NCBI RefSeq assembly: GCF_009469765.1
Contig: NZ_SSSQ01000002.1
Coordinates: 1-64,000 of the forward strand
Length of the DNA stretch: 64,000 nucleotides
Direction: 5' to 3'
Origin: Dechloromonas hortensis
GTDB taxonomy: Bacteria > Pseudomonadota > Gammaproteobacteria > Burkholderiales > Rhodocyclaceae
Part shown: piece by piece, positions 18,506 through 27,530 of the stretch
How positions within the stretch are numbered: position 1 is the first letter of the stretch
Layout: every line of letters begins with the position of its first letter
Made by a program: the position numbers and the translations under genes
The notes under the pieces: generated by a model
Told to the model about the DNA's origin: nothing
The model's input: only the letters and a program-made list of their open reading frames with translations
Database searches by the model: none

Positions 18506-19492
18506 TCAGACCGAGGGCTGCGGAACGTTCTTTTGACAGTCGAAGCAGAACACCTTGCCGCCGAACCGTCCCTTGTTGAACCAGCAGAACTTTGCGACGT
18601 TGTATTGGACGGAAGTGCCGCAGGAGGTGCAGAAGAGTTTGGATTTCCTGGAGTCCGCCGAGTCTGAAGAGGGCTCTTCCTGCACAGGGTTTTCTGCCAT
18701 AACAGGTTTGGTCTTGGGCTGTGCGAGGGGAGCCTCGACGGGCTTTGTCTGAACTGGAGCCTCCTTGGGTAGGCCGAACTTGGCATGCCAATCGAAGGTG
18801 GCGGGAACGTGCAGGGCTGCAAGCCGCGTTGCGAAGCCTTCCAAGGTGTCGGAGCCGACGATTTTTGCCGCAAGAAGGATGTTGTTGTCCGAGTCGAATG
18901 ACTTCTCGATTCTGGCCTTGACCGAATCCGCCTTCACAATGCCGTCGTTCCACCAGCCCTTGGTCTTCGGACGGGAAATGCGGGCGTTCTTGGAGACGAC
19001 CACGAGCCCCGTGAGGGATGGCTTGATGGAGAAGCCGAGCCGCTTGGGTAGTTCCACGGTACCGTCGTCGCAGGCTGCCTTGACGACGGCGATGTGCTTT
19101 GCGTTCTGTTCGTGAGGGGAGCCGATTCCCTGCGGGCGACCCTGCCAGAACATGGAGCACTCGCCTTGCTCGTTAATGGCGATGCCTTCCGAGAACCGCT
19201 TGCTCTCGCAAACCCAGATGTCGAGGAATCGGTTCACCAGCAGGTGATCTATCTGGGCCACGCGGCCTTTGTGCTCGATGCGGAGGTCGTGGATGACGGC
19301 CCAGTTCTTGGACGGGCCGTAGTGGAAGTCGATCTCGTAGGCCGCGTCCGCCTCACCCTTAGCCCCCGACTGGATGTTGCGGATTTCCTGCTCGATTTTC
19401 CTCTTGGCATCCGCCGACGCGTCGGGGCGGTTCAGCAGCTCTTGCAGGGTTTCGATGTCTTTGGTCTTGTTGTCGGCCTTCTTAATCAGCAT
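18506..19492 (-). CDS. NERD-domain (nuclease-related) protein with C-terminal zinc finger
   Basis: A 328-residue protein. After an N-terminal helical stretch, residues about 45-160 form a NERD domain with PD-(D/E)XK-like features: 'GEADAAYEIDFHY', 'AQIDHLLVN' (acidic Asp) and 'IWVCESKRF' (E-x-K). A low-complexity Pro/Ala/Lys linker follows, and the tail carries two CxxC knuckles ('FCTSCGTS' and 'VFCFDCQK'), which look like a zinc ribbon. NERD proteins are thought to act on DNA but are poorly studied. It stands alone between a hybrid kinase and cysDN with no obvious functional partner, so it may be an accessory gene. Confidence 0.8.
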   Translation of the reverse strand: MLIKKADNKTKDIETLQELLNRPDASADAKRKIEQEIRNIQSGAKGEADAAYEIDFHYGPSKNWAVIHDLRIEHKGRVAQIDHLLVNRFLDIWVCESKRFSEGIAINEQGECSMFWQGRPQGIGSPHEQNAKHIAVVKAACDDGTVELPKRLGFSIKPSLTGLVVVSKNARISRPKTKGWWNDGIVKADSVKARIEKSFDSDNNILLAAKIVGSDTLEGFATRLAALHVPATFDWHAKFGLPKEAPVQTKPVEAPLAQPKTKPVMAENPVQEEPSSDSADSRKSKLFCTSCGTSVQYNVAKFCWFNKGRFGGKVFCFDCQKNVPQPSV

Positions 19493-19561
19493 CGGCGTTC
19501 CCTTGTTCGCTCAAATGCCGAGAGGGTATCCTAGGTGCCCCATCTGCGGTCCACAAAATAG

Positions 19562-19591
19562 AACGCCTCCATCTCGGAGGCGTTTTGATTT
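19562..19591. terminator. Bidirectional terminator downstream of cysDN
   Basis: AACGCCTCC and GGAGGCGTT form a 9-bp stem with a short loop, followed by TTGATTTTT on the plus strand. On the minus strand the stem is followed by CTATTTTG. It lies just past the cysN stop, so on the minus strand it would end the cysDN transcript and insulate the NERD gene. Confidence 0.65.
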
Positions 19592-19623
19592 TTGGCCGTT
19601 TTTAGCGGTCCACCGCAGGAATC

Positions 19624-20892
19624 TTACAAAATCATCCCCGCCCCAACCGTATTGTTGTTGCTTTCGTCGATGATGATGAACGCCCCGGTCCCACGGTTTT
19701 CCAGGTAGGGATCGGCGAACAGCGGCTGGGCCAGCTTGAAGGTGACCTGCGCGATGTCGTTCATGGCCAGCTTTTCGGCCGGCACCTTCTCCAGCGTATT
19801 GACGTCGAGGCGATGGTCGATGGCGGCCAGCTTGGCCTTCGAATCGCGCGTCGTGTGGCGGATCAGGTAGGTACGGGCGCGGTCCATCGGTTGCTCGGCC
19901 ATCCAGCAGACGGTGGCTTCGATCTGCTTGACGGCGGCCGGCACTTCGCTCGATTTGACGATCATGTCGCCGCGCGAGGTGTCGATTTCATCGGCCAGCA
20001 GGATGGTCACGGATTGCTCGGTGACGGCTTCCGGAATATCGACGCCACCGATCTGGATGGCCTTGACGGTCGAAGTCAGGCCATTCGGCAGCACGGTGAC
20101 GGCATCGCCGACCTTCAGCGAGCCGGCTTCGACACGGCCCATGAAGCCGCGGTAGTCGTGCAGGTCGGGATTGGCCGAGTCCTGCGGTCGACAGACGTAT
20201 TGGACCGGAAAGCGGAATTTCTCGGTGTGCTCGGTATGGGCGGCCGGGGCGGCTTCCAGCATCTCGAGCAGGGTCGGGCCGTCGTACCAGTTCAGGCTGT
20301 CGCCCCGGTCGACGATCATGTCGCCGTTCAGCGCCGACAACGGAATGAAGCGGATGTCTTCGATGCCGACCTTGGCGGCGAATTCGAGGTATTCGCCCTT
20401 GATCCGTTCGTAGGTTTCCTGCGAGTAATCGACCAGGTCCATCTTGTTGATAGCGACGATCAGGTGCGGGATGCCGACCAGCGCAGCCAGCTTGGAGTGG
20501 CGGCGGGTCTGGGTGAGGACGCCCTTGCGCGCATCGATCAGGATGATCGCCAGGTTGGCGGTCGAGGCGGCGGTCACCATGTTGCGGGTGTACTGCTCGT
20601 GGCCCGGCGCATCGGCGATGATGTACTTGCGCGTGCCGGTCGAGAAGTAGCGGTAGGCGACGTCGATGGTGATGCCCTGTTCGCGCTCGGCCTGCAGGCC
20701 GTCGGTGAGCAGGGACAGGTCGACGGCGCCGAGGCCGCGCTTTTCCGAAGTCTTGGCGATGGCCGACAGCGTGTCGGCCAGGATGGTCTTGGTGTCGAAC
20801 AGCAGGCGGCCGATCAGCGTGCTCTTGCCGTCGTCGACGCTGCCGCAGGTCAGAAAGCGCAGCAGGCCGTGGTCTTCAACTTGGGCGGACAT
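19624..20892 (-). CDS. cysN: Sulfate adenylyltransferase subunit 1 (GTPase), CysN
   Basis: The 422-residue GTPase drives ATP sulfurylase. Its G motifs are all visible: 'GSVDDGKSTLIGRLLFD' (P-loop), 'DAPGHEQYTRNM' (G3) and 'NKMDLVD' (G4), and translation-factor-like beta-barrel domains follow. It ends without a fused APS kinase (CysC) domain, so it is the simple CysN form. Its ATG overlaps the cysD stop by one base (ATGA-type coupling). It forms APS for assimilatory sulfate reduction together with CysD. No cysH, cysC or cysI is adjacent. Confidence 0.95.
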   Translation of the reverse strand: MSAQVEDHGLLRFLTCGSVDDGKSTLIGRLLFDTKTILADTLSAIAKTSEKRGLGAVDLSLLTDGLQAEREQGITIDVAYRYFSTGTRKYIIADAPGHEQYTRNMVTAASTANLAIILIDARKGVLTQTRRHSKLAALVGIPHLIVAINKMDLVDYSQETYERIKGEYLEFAAKVGIEDIRFIPLSALNGDMIVDRGDSLNWYDGPTLLEMLEAAPAAHTEHTEKFRFPVQYVCRPQDSANPDLHDYRGFMGRVEAGSLKVGDAVTVLPNGLTSTVKAIQIGGVDIPEAVTEQSVTILLADEIDTSRGDMIVKSSEVPAAVKQIEATVCWMAEQPMDRARTYLIRHTTRDSKAKLAAIDHRLDVNTLEKVPAEKLAMNDIAQVTFKLAQPLFADPYLENRGTGAFIIIDESNNNTVGAGMIL

Positions 20893-21830
20893 CAGAAGTA
20901 ACCCTCTTTCTTGCGTTGTTCCATGGAGGCTTCGCTGGTCTGGTCATCCAGACGGGTAGCGCCGCGCTCGGTGATGGTGGTGGTGGCGGTTTCGAGCACG
21001 ATCTTCTCGACGTTGTCGGCATCCGACTCGACCGGGGCGGTGCAGGAAATGTCGCCAACAGTGCGGAAACGGACCTGCAGGTCGATGATTTCCTCGCCGG
21101 CCTTGGGCAGGTTGGTCAGTTCGCCGGAAACCAGCGGCACGTTGACCGGCACGATGGCGCCTTGGCGCATGACGACCGGGCGGGTGTGGGCGAAGTAGAT
21201 TGACGGCAGTTCCAGGCCTTCGCGCTCGATGTATTGCCAGACGTCCATTTCCGTCCAGTTCGAGATCGGGAAGGCGCGGATGTTTTCACCCTTGTGGCTA
21301 CGGGCGTTGTACAGGCTCCACAGTTCCGGGCGCTGGTTCTTCGGGTCCCATTGGCCGAATTCGTCGCGGAAGCTGAAGATGCGTTCCTTGGCGCGGGCCT
21401 TTTCCTCGTCGCGACGGGCGCCGCCGATGCAGGCGTCAAAGCCGAATTCCTCGATGGCTTCGAGCAGGGTCACCGACTGATGCTTGTTGCGCGATTCGCC
21501 TTCATGCTTCAAAACGACAGTGCCGCGGGCCATGGAATCTTCAACCGAACGCACGATCAGGCGCTCGCCCAGTTCGGCGGCACGCTTGTCGCGGAAGGCG
21601 ACGACTTCCTGGTAATTGTGGCCGGTGTCGATGTGCATCAGCGGGAAGGGGAACTTGCCCGGGCGGAAAGCCTTTTCGGCGATGCGCAACATGCAGATCG
21701 AGTCCTTGCCGCCGGAGAAGAGCAGCACAGGGTTGGAACACTGGCCGGCCACTTCGCGCATGATGTGGATGGCTTCGGCTTCGAGCCAGTCGAGGTGGCT
21801 CAGTGTCGCGCGTTGAGTCGTTTGGGTCAT
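20892..21830 (-). CDS. cysD: Sulfate adenylyltransferase subunit 2, CysD
   Basis: The 312-residue PP-loop ATPase makes adenosine 5'-phosphosulfate from ATP and sulfate. The PP-loop 'LLFSGGKDSICMLRIA' sits near residue 40, with 'LMHIDTGHNYQEVVAFRD', 'GARRDEEKARAKERIFSFR' and 'FPISNWTEMDVWQYI' all typical of CysD. The start MTQTTQRATL (21830) was chosen over an in-frame ATG 13 codons upstream because family members begin near here. It is the first gene of a two-gene operon with cysN. Confidence 0.95.
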   Translation of the reverse strand: MTQTTQRATLSHLDWLEAEAIHIMREVAGQCSNPVLLFSGGKDSICMLRIAEKAFRPGKFPFPLMHIDTGHNYQEVVAFRDKRAAELGERLIVRSVEDSMARGTVVLKHEGESRNKHQSVTLLEAIEEFGFDACIGGARRDEEKARAKERIFSFRDEFGQWDPKNQRPELWSLYNARSHKGENIRAFPISNWTEMDVWQYIEREGLELPSIYFAHTRPVVMRQGAIVPVNVPLVSGELTNLPKAGEEIIDLQVRFRTVGDISCTAPVESDADNVEKIVLETATTTITERGATRLDDQTSEASMEQRKKEGYF

Positions 21831-22033
21831 TGCAGGGAAATCCAAGGATGGATGTGGAATGGTCCGCATTGTAGCAAGGCCTTAATATTGTTTTAAGAAC
21901 ATGTACGCATCTTGTTAGTTTTTTTGGTTATAAAAGAATATGTCTGTGGCGTGGAACGTTTACTGGCGCGGCCGGTCATCCAATAGCTCGTCGTCATTTT
22001 GACGGCGGAGCCGTTCCATCCCTGGGAGAAACC

Positions 22034-22552
22034 ATGAAAAATCAATCCGTTTTTATCCTCAGCGCTTGTGCCGCTGTCCTGCTCGGCGGTTGTGCAAGTT
22101 CCCTCGGCGGCCCGTCGGCGACGGCCGAACTGCAGCCCCGCTCGGGCAGTACGGTGTCCGGTAGTGTTCGATTCATTGAGGTCGACGGCAAGTTGCGGGT
22201 CGAGGCGAAGGTGGCCGGGCTGACGCCGGGCGAGCATGGCTTCCACGTTCATGAAGCGGGCGACTGCAGTGCGCCGGATGCGAGCTCGGCCAAGGGGCAT
22301 TTCAACCCGGCCGGTAAGGCGCACGGCTATCACGGCAGTGCCGAACGGCACGGCGGCGACATGCCCAACCTGCTGGCCAATGCCCAGGGCGAGGCGACGT
22401 ACAGTGCCGAGGTAACCGGGCTCAGCCTGAGTGGCGCGACCGGTGTGGTCGGACGCAGCGTCGTGGTCCATGCCGATCCGGACGACTACAAGTCGCAGCC
22501 GGCCGGCAACTCCGGCAAGCGCGTTGCCTGCGGGGTGATTGCGGCCCGTTGA
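22034..22552 (+). CDS. sodC: Copper-zinc superoxide dismutase, lipoprotein
   Basis: The 172-residue enzyme dismutates superoxide in the periplasm. The N-terminus MKNQSVFILSACAAVLLGGC is a lipoprotein signal with lipobox LGGC. Metal ligands are in 'HGFHVHEAGDC', 'AKGHFNPAGKAHGYHG' and 'RHGGDMPNL', with a later His in 'SVVVHADPDD' and the disulfide Cys in 'KRVACGVIAA'. It is a single gene with a GGGAG ribosome site. An organism with many oxygenases benefits from envelope superoxide defence; no specific link is visible. Confidence 0.95.
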   Translation: MKNQSVFILSACAAVLLGGCASSLGGPSATAELQPRSGSTVSGSVRFIEVDGKLRVEAKVAGLTPGEHGFHVHEAGDCSAPDASSAKGHFNPAGKAHGYHGSAERHGGDMPNLLANAQGEATYSAEVTGLSLSGATGVVGRSVVVHADPDDYKSQPAGNSGKRVACGVIAAR

Positions 22553-22644
22553 AATAAGGCCGCCTTGCCTGCTGAAAAAAGCGCCTGAAAAAGCCCTGTA
22601 TTCGGCAGTCGACCGCAGCAATCGGTGTGGCTGGCTGGCCGGAT

Positions 22645-24033
22645 TCAGGGGGCGGGGTGGAGCATGTCTTCCGGTCTGACCCAGCGTTCGTAGTCGTCAG
22701 CGCTGACGTAGGCCAGTGCCAGCGCCGCCTGTTTCAGGCTGCAGTTCTCGCGGTTGGCGTACTTGGCGATTTCGGCCGCCTTGTCGTAGCCGATGTGTGG
22801 GGTCAGCGCGGTGACCAGCATCAGCGAGCGTTCCATCAGTTCGGCAATGCGCGGCCGGTTGGCGCCGATGCCGCGCACGCAGTGGCGCTCGAAGCTTTCC
22901 ATGCCGTCGGCCAGCAGCCGGACGCTTTGCAGGAAATTGTGGGCGAGCAGCGGCTTGAAGACATTCAGTTCGAAATTGCCGGAAGCGCCGCCGATGCTGA
23001 TCGCCACATCGTTGCCCATGACCTGGCAGCAGAGCATGGTGAGCGCCTCGCACTGGGTCGGATTGACCTTGCCAGGCATGATCGAACTGCCCGGTTCGTT
23101 TTCCGGAATGCTGATTTCGCCGAGGCCGGAACGCGGGCCGGAAGCCAGCCAGCGAATGTCGTTGGCGATTTTCATCAAGGCCACGGCCAGCGTCTTCAAG
23201 GCGCCGTGGGCGGCGACCAGGCCGTCGTGGGCGGCCAGCGCGGCGAACTTGTTGTCGGCGCTGGTGAAGGGCAGGCCACTGCCGGCGGCCAGTTCGGCGG
23301 TGACCCGGGTGGCGAACTCCGGGTGCGTATTGAGGCCGGTGCCGACCGCGGTGCCGCCGACAGCGAGCGGGTAGAGCGAGGGCAGGCTGGCGCTGATGAC
23401 GCCTTCGGCATGCTGCAACTGGGCGACGTAGCCGGAGAATTCCTGGCCCAGGGAGAGCGGGGTCGCGTCCTGCAGATGGGTGCGGCCGATCTTGATGATG
23501 TCGGCGAATTCAGCCGATTTTTCCTCCAGCCGGCTGGCCAGTCGGCAAAGGGCGGGCAGTACCCGGCGGGTCAGGCCGATGACGGCGGCGACGTGCATCG
23601 CGGTCGGGAAAATGTCGTTCGACGACTGGCCGAGATTGACTTCATCGTTCGGGTGCACCAGACGCTTGCTGCCGCGCTCGCCGCCGAGCAGTTCAGAGGC
23701 GCGATTGGCCAGCACCTCGTTGAGGTTCATGTTGGTCTGCGTGCCGGAACCGGTTTGCCAGACGACGAGCGGAAATTCATCGGCATGCCGGCCTTCGGCC
23801 ACTTCATCGGCGGCGGTGATGATGGCTTCGGCCTTGGCGGCCGGCAGCAGGCCGAGTTCCTGATTGACCCGGGCGCAGGCCAGCTTGACCTCGGCCAGCG
23901 CCTGGATCATTTCATCCGGCATGCGCTCGCTGGAAATGGCGAAATGCTCAAGCGAACGCTGGGTCTGGGCGCCCCACAGCCGGTCGGCGGCAACGCTGAT
24001 TTCGCCGAAGGCATCCTTTTCCTGGCGGGTCAT
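22645..24033 (-). CDS. fumC: Fumarate hydratase class II
   Basis: The 462-residue enzyme interconverts fumarate and malate. The fumarate lyase signature '[16 protein letters not shown]' is intact, and '[18 protein letters not shown]' and '[15 protein letters not shown]' are present. It is the oxygen-stable, iron-free class II type. The N-terminus '[20 protein letters not shown]' fits FumC. It lies 12 bp downstream of the DUF2789 gene and is probably co-transcribed with it. It ends facing sodC. Confidence 0.95.
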   Translation of the reverse strand: MTRQEKDAFGEISVAADRLWGAQTQRSLEHFAISSERMPDEMIQALAEVKLACARVNQELGLLPAAKAEAIITAADEVAEGRHADEFPLVVWQTGSGTQTNMNLNEVLANRASELLGGERGSKRLVHPNDEVNLGQSSNDIFPTAMHVAAVIGLTRRVLPALCRLASRLEEKSAEFADIIKIGRTHLQDATPLSLGQEFSGYVAQLQHAEGVISASLPSLYPLAVGGTAVGTGLNTHPEFATRVTAELAAGSGLPFTSADNKFAALAAHDGLVAAHGALKTLAVALMKIANDIRWLASGPRSGLGEISIPENEPGSSIMPGKVNPTQCEALTMLCCQVMGNDVAISIGGASGNFELNVFKPLLAHNFLQSVRLLADGMESFERHCVRGIGANRPRIAELMERSLMLVTALTPHIGYDKAAEIAKYANRENCSLKQAALALAYVSADDYERWVRPEDMLHPAP

Positions 24034-24045
24034 GCTGGCGACTGC

Positions 24046-24285
24046 CTAGTGCACGGCATGCAACTCGACATTCAGTTCGTCGACGACATCGGCCCAGTCG
24101 GCGTCCTGGAGAATCGCTTCGCACAGGAAAGTGGCCTGGGCCGGTGTCCAGAAATTGGCTTCGTGCAACAGTACGTTGTTGGCCAGCGGGCGCCAGGTTT
24201 CGATGAAGCGGGCAATCGAGCGCGCGTCGTCGGGTTCGCCGAGCTGGGCGAAAAGCATGCTCAGGTTATGAACAGGGGTTTCCAT
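24046..24285 (-). CDS. DUF2789 family small protein
   Basis: A 79-residue acidic protein beginning METPVHNLSMLFAQLGEPDD and containing 'LHEANFWTPAQATFLCEAIL', which matches the DUF2789 pattern in sequence and length. Function is unknown. No signal peptide or membrane segment. It is immediately upstream of fumC on the same strand, so the two probably share a transcript. Confidence 0.8.
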   Translation of the reverse strand: METPVHNLSMLFAQLGEPDDARSIARFIETWRPLANNVLLHEANFWTPAQATFLCEAILQDADWADVVDELNVELHAVH

Positions 24286-24384
24286 GCGCTACTCCTTGGC
24301 AGGCCACAGCGGCGACGGCGTCGCCAGCCGGGTGTAATGCTTGGAGTAGCTGCCGGCCAGTAAGTTCGGGCCGGCCGGGGTGGG

Positions 24385-24870
24385 TCAAAACTGCAGGTTG
24401 GCCCAGTCTTTTTTCTCGGGCAGCGCGATACGCTGGATGGGACCGCGCTCGGCGACGATCACCTTGTCCATGACTTCGTAAAGCTGCCGGATCAGTTCCG
24501 GTCCGAACGCCTGTTCGATGACCCGGTACTGGGCTTCGATCAGCGGCCCCAGTTCGGAGACAAGCTGTTCGCTCTTGCGGGTCAGGCGGACGATGACCCG
24601 GCGCTGGTCTTCAGGTACGCGGGTGCGGGTGACCAGTCCCATTTCCTCCATCCGCGACAGCACACCGGTCATGCTTGGGCTGAGGATGTGGCACAGCTCG
24701 CAGATTTCACGCGGTTCCAGTTGCTCCATTTCGCTTAGCGTGCGCAGAATCCGCCACTGCTGTTCGGTCAGCCCGAAATGGCTGATGATGGGGCGGAAAT
24801 GGCAGAGCAGCTCTTCGCGGGCTTTCAGGAAGAGTTGGGGCAGGTTTCGGTAGGCTAGCTTGCGGGACAT
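24385..24870 (-). CDS. hpaR: MarR-family repressor HpaR (homoprotocatechuate degradation)
   Basis: The 161-residue winged-helix protein resembles HpaR: 'HFGLTEQQWRILRTLSEMEQ' and 'REICELCHILSPSMTGVLSRMEE' (recognition helix), then the wing 'RTRVPEDQRRVIVRLT'. HpaR represses homoprotocatechuate operons and is released by pathway acids. It is divergent from a TRAP binding-protein gene, and the gap carries two copies of a palindrome (24951-24960, 24974-24983) that recurs upstream of dmpK, the AraC gene and dctPQM-hpa. I infer it to be the repressor for all four and for itself; the operator assignment is by inference. Confidence 0.87.
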   Translation of the reverse strand: MSRKLAYRNLPQLFLKAREELLCHFRPIISHFGLTEQQWRILRTLSEMEQLEPREICELCHILSPSMTGVLSRMEEMGLVTRTRVPEDQRRVIVRLTRKSEQLVSELGPLIEAQYRVIEQAFGPELIRQLYEVMDKVIVAERGPIQRIALPEKKDWANLQF

Positions 24871-24941
24871 AGGGACGATTCCTCCAGTCAGGTGGGCTGG
24901 ATGTGCAAATTATGGCATTCGGTTTGCAGCAATGATACCAG

Positions 24942-24983
24942 TTGACTGCTTAATATGTTAGTGATTACATTGATAATATATTA
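24942..24983 (+). promoter_or_regulatory. dctP promoter with two HpaR-type palindromes
   Basis: TTGACT (24942-24947) and TTACAT (24965-24970) are spaced by 17 bp. Palindrome TAATATGTTA (24951-24960) lies in the spacer and TAATATATTA (24974-24983) over the expected transcription start. Their centres are 23 bp apart, about two helical turns. The same geometry is found at 54584-54625. Confidence 0.7.
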
Positions 24984-25007
24984 GTAAATAAGTTCGTGGA
25001 GAAAATC

Positions 25008-26024
25008 GTGATTGCTCGCTTTGCCCTGGCCGTCGGTGCCCTTGCCTTGTCCACCCCGCTTCTGGCCCAGGAAGTGACTCTGAAAATCGCCCACTTCCTG
25101 CCGCCCGCCGCACCGGCGCAGCAGAAGGTTCTGCAGCCGTGGTGCGAGACCTTGAAGAAGGAATCGGCCGGGCGTATCGCCTGCCAGATGTACCCGGCCA
25201 TGCAACTGGGCGGCACGCCGGCCCAGCTGGTCGATCAGGTCAAGAACGGCGTCGCCGATATCGTGTGGACGGCGCCGGGTTATTCGGCCGGGCGCTTCCC
25301 GGCGATCGAGGCTTTCGAACTGCCCTTCATGGTCAGCAATGCCACTTCCGGCAACCGCGCCATGTGGAAGTATTACCAGCAGAACGCCCAGTCCGAATTC
25401 GCCGCTTTCAAGGTGCTGGCCTTCATGACCGATGGCGGCCAGGCGACGCATACCGGCAAGACCGAAATCAAGACGGCGGCCGACTGGAAGGGCCTCAAGC
25501 TGCGCACCTCGACCCGTCTCGGTGCCAAGACGCTGGCTGCGCTGGGCGGCAGTCCGGTCGCCATGCCGCCGGCTCAGGTCACCGAAGCGATTGCCAAGGG
25601 CGTCGTCGATGGCGCGATGGGCGCCTGGGAAGTCGTGCTGCCGACCAAGCTCGACGAAGTCGCCAAGTTCCACGTTCAGCCGCCGGCCGGACAGGCTTTC
25701 CCGTCCACGACGGTGCTGATGGTGCTGATGAACAAGCAGAAGTTCGATGCGCTGCCGGCCGATCTCAAGGCGATCATCGACAAGAACAGCGGGGCCGTGC
25801 TTTCCGAGTCCTTCGGCAAGGTCTGGGATGAAGAAAACCTGACTGCCCACAAGAAAGTGCTGGCCCGAGGCAACAAGATCAACGAATTCAGCGCCGCCGA
25901 CATGGAAGCGATGAAGAAGGCGACCGCCGGTGTCGAGCAGGAGTGGATCAAGCAGGTTGGCGAGAAGGGCCTGGACGGCAAGAAACTGGCCGCCGCCGCT
26001 CGCGAACTGGCCGGCCAGAAGTAG
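25008..26024 (+). CDS. dctP: TRAP transporter solute-binding protein DctP (orphan copy)
   Basis: The 338-residue periplasmic protein has a signal peptide (MIARFALAVGALALSTPLLA) and DctP-family features ('IAHFLPPAAPAQQKV', 'LKLRTSTRLGAKTL', 'MPPAQVTEAIAKGVVDG'). I chose GTG at 25008 because GGAGA lies just upstream and the paralog at 54672 starts at the matching place; GTG at 24996 is an alternative. It is closely similar to that paralog over its whole length but has no dctQ or dctM next to it, so it probably shares the DctQM encoded near 56 kb. Likely ligands are phenylacetate-like acids. Confidence 0.88.
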   Translation: MIARFALAVGALALSTPLLAQEVTLKIAHFLPPAAPAQQKVLQPWCETLKKESAGRIACQMYPAMQLGGTPAQLVDQVKNGVADIVWTAPGYSAGRFPAIEAFELPFMVSNATSGNRAMWKYYQQNAQSEFAAFKVLAFMTDGGQATHTGKTEIKTAADWKGLKLRTSTRLGAKTLAALGGSPVAMPPAQVTEAIAKGVVDGAMGAWEVVLPTKLDEVAKFHVQPPAGQAFPSTTVLMVLMNKQKFDALPADLKAIIDKNSGAVLSESFGKVWDEENLTAHKKVLARGNKINEFSAADMEAMKKATAGVEQEWIKQVGEKGLDGKKLAAAARELAGQK

Positions 26025-26070
26025 GGCAGGGCAAGACGATGTAAACTGGCGGTTTCGTGGTTTGGATTGG

Positions 26071-26994
26071 ATGGACAACATGGCGGCCGCACCCGTTCAG
26101 GCGATTCCGGATATCCACATTGGTCGGGTTTACGACCAGCGTGATCCGGAATGCGAAATCCACTACGAAACCTTCGGCCGCCTCGCCGAGTTCTTCGGCC
26201 GCAACACGCCGCCGCATCGCCACTACTGTTTTTTCCAGATCCACCTGCTGCTGCGCGGCAGTATCAGCCTGAATCTCGATGGTCGGGTCTACGGCGGCAA
26301 GGCACCGCTGCTGATCTTTACGCCGCCGACCATTCCGCATTCCTTCTACTCCGAAGAAGATACCGACGGCCATGTGCTGACCGTTCGCCAGGAAGTCGTT
26401 CGTGGCTGGTATCGGGCAATGCCCGGTCAATGGCCGGATGCCCTGCTGCGCGAGGCCGCTTTTTTTGAACTGGACAGCCTGCCGGCCGAGAGCGCTGCCG
26501 ATTTTTCGGCACTGGTCCAAACCGTCGAGCTGTTGCAGCGCGAATTCGAGCGCGATGCCAAGGGGCATTCCGCACTGCTGCAGGCATTGGGCGAATGTGT
26601 CTTCATTCATCTCAGCCGCCTGCTGCTCGCCCATGAGCCAAGCGCGGGGCAGCGTCCGGAACGCAGCGAGGATCTGCGCCTTTTCCTCAATTTCTGCGAT
26701 CTGGTCGAGGCGCATTTTCGCGACCACCTGACGCTGAGCGAATACGCCGGCCGTCTGCTGATCACCGAAGCCCGGCTCAACGACATCTGTCGGCGGATGG
26801 CCGAACGGCCATCGAAAGAGGTCGTCCATGAGCGCCTGCTGCAGGAAGCGCGCCGCCTGCTGCGCTACTCGGCGGTGCCGGTCAGCGAAATCAGCTACCA
26901 GCTCGGCTTTGCCGACCCGGCCTATTTCTCCCGCTTCTTCACCAAGCGGACCGGCACACCGCCCAGCCAGTTCCGCCTGGCCGGGCAGCATTAA
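26071..26994 (+). CDS. hpaA: AraC-family activator HpaA (4-hydroxyphenylacetate catabolism)
   Basis: The 307-residue regulator has an N-terminal cupin sensor ('HYCFFQIHLLLRGSISLNLDG', 'FTPPTIPHSFYSEEDTDGHV') and a C-terminal AraC double helix-turn-helix ('LTLSEYAGRLLITEARLNDI', 'VPVSEISYQLGFADPAYFSR'). This layout and sequence match HpaA, which in enterobacteria activates the hydroxylase genes hpaBC. No hpaBC is present here, so its target may be the dmp-type oxygenase or the amine dehydrogenase. The ATG at 26071 starts MDNMAAAPVQ. Its 3' end was duplicated at 31937 (see repeat). Confidence 0.87.
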   Translation: MDNMAAAPVQAIPDIHIGRVYDQRDPECEIHYETFGRLAEFFGRNTPPHRHYCFFQIHLLLRGSISLNLDGRVYGGKAPLLIFTPPTIPHSFYSEEDTDGHVLTVRQEVVRGWYRAMPGQWPDALLREAAFFELDSLPAESAADFSALVQTVELLQREFERDAKGHSALLQALGECVFIHLSRLLLAHEPSAGQRPERSEDLRLFLNFCDLVEAHFRDHLTLSEYAGRLLITEARLNDICRRMAERPSKEVVHERLLQEARRLLRYSAVPVSEISYQLGFADPAYFSRFFTKRTGTPPSQFRLAGQH

Positions 26995-27110
26995 GTTGGT
27001 TTTTGCTTGATTTGGGGTGTGTACCGCAGCAGCGGCTTGCCCCGGTCGAATCACGGTTCAAACCGGATCTTCCCTAATAACGACCTCGGCAATCCAGTGC
27101 TGACGACGCC
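26925..27110 (+). repeat. Direct repeat, copy 1 (hpaA 3' end and GFA-gene 3' end)
   Basis: This stretch covers the last ~24 codons of hpaA, the gap and the end of the GFA-like gene. It is repeated in diverged form at 31937-32118; for example the text encoding 'AGQH stop' plus TTAAGTTGGTTTTTGCTT is nearly unchanged. The two copies bracket a 4.4-kb gene cassette. Copy 1 is the intact parent because both genes are complete here. Confidence 0.8.
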
Positions 27111-27489
27111 TGGCCATTCTGGCCTCGGCGCTCTCCCCATCGAAGCTGGCTGGCTGATGCTTGAGTAGTGCCGGGGCAATTCCCAGAAGCGCATGGGTAT
27201 TGATCACTGCGAAAACCTGGCCCTCGATCTGGCTGGTTACCAGAGGAACATCGCCACAGCCCTCGCAAACATGAAATTGGGCCGTTTCCGTGGCAAAACT
27301 GTGTTTGCGGACCTGTGCGGGATTCTTGATTCGCACCTGCAGCTTGCCGGATGGGCAGGATGTCCAGACGCCGGCGTGGGTGGTGCAGAAGGAGCACGAG
27401 CAAGCGCGCGCGGGTATCTCAATGGGATCTGGCAGCCATTCGAGAATGAACGAAATATTGCCGCACTGACAGCGACCGGGAATCAGCAT
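27058..27489 (-). CDS. GFA/CENP-V family zinc protein (Mss4-like fold)
   Basis: The 143-residue protein has the GFA-type zinc ligands 'GRCQCGNISF' near the N-terminus, 'CSCSFCTTHAGVWTS' and 'CEGCGDVPLV'. Family members were named for S-(hydroxymethyl)glutathione synthase (formaldehyde activation), but most have unknown roles. It is convergent with hpaA and upstream of (same strand as) no obvious partner. A second, internally deleted copy of this gene remains at about 32067-32166. Confidence 0.82.
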   Translation of the reverse strand: MLIPGRCQCGNISFILEWLPDPIEIPARACSCSFCTTHAGVWTSCPSGKLQVRIKNPAQVRKHSFATETAQFHVCEGCGDVPLVTSQIEGQVFAVINTHALLGIAPALLKHQPASFDGESAEARMARRRQHWIAEVVIREDPV

Positions 27490-27530
27490 GACGTCTCCTT
27501 TGCCGGCAAGTCGAACTAATAAATCAGCTG

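Noticed and set aside
24385..26994. Presence of the flavin-type 4-hydroxyphenylacetate hydroxylase hpaBC near hpaA
   Set aside because: No protein of HpaB or HpaC type is encoded anywhere in the window; the neighbouring gene is a TRAP binding protein.
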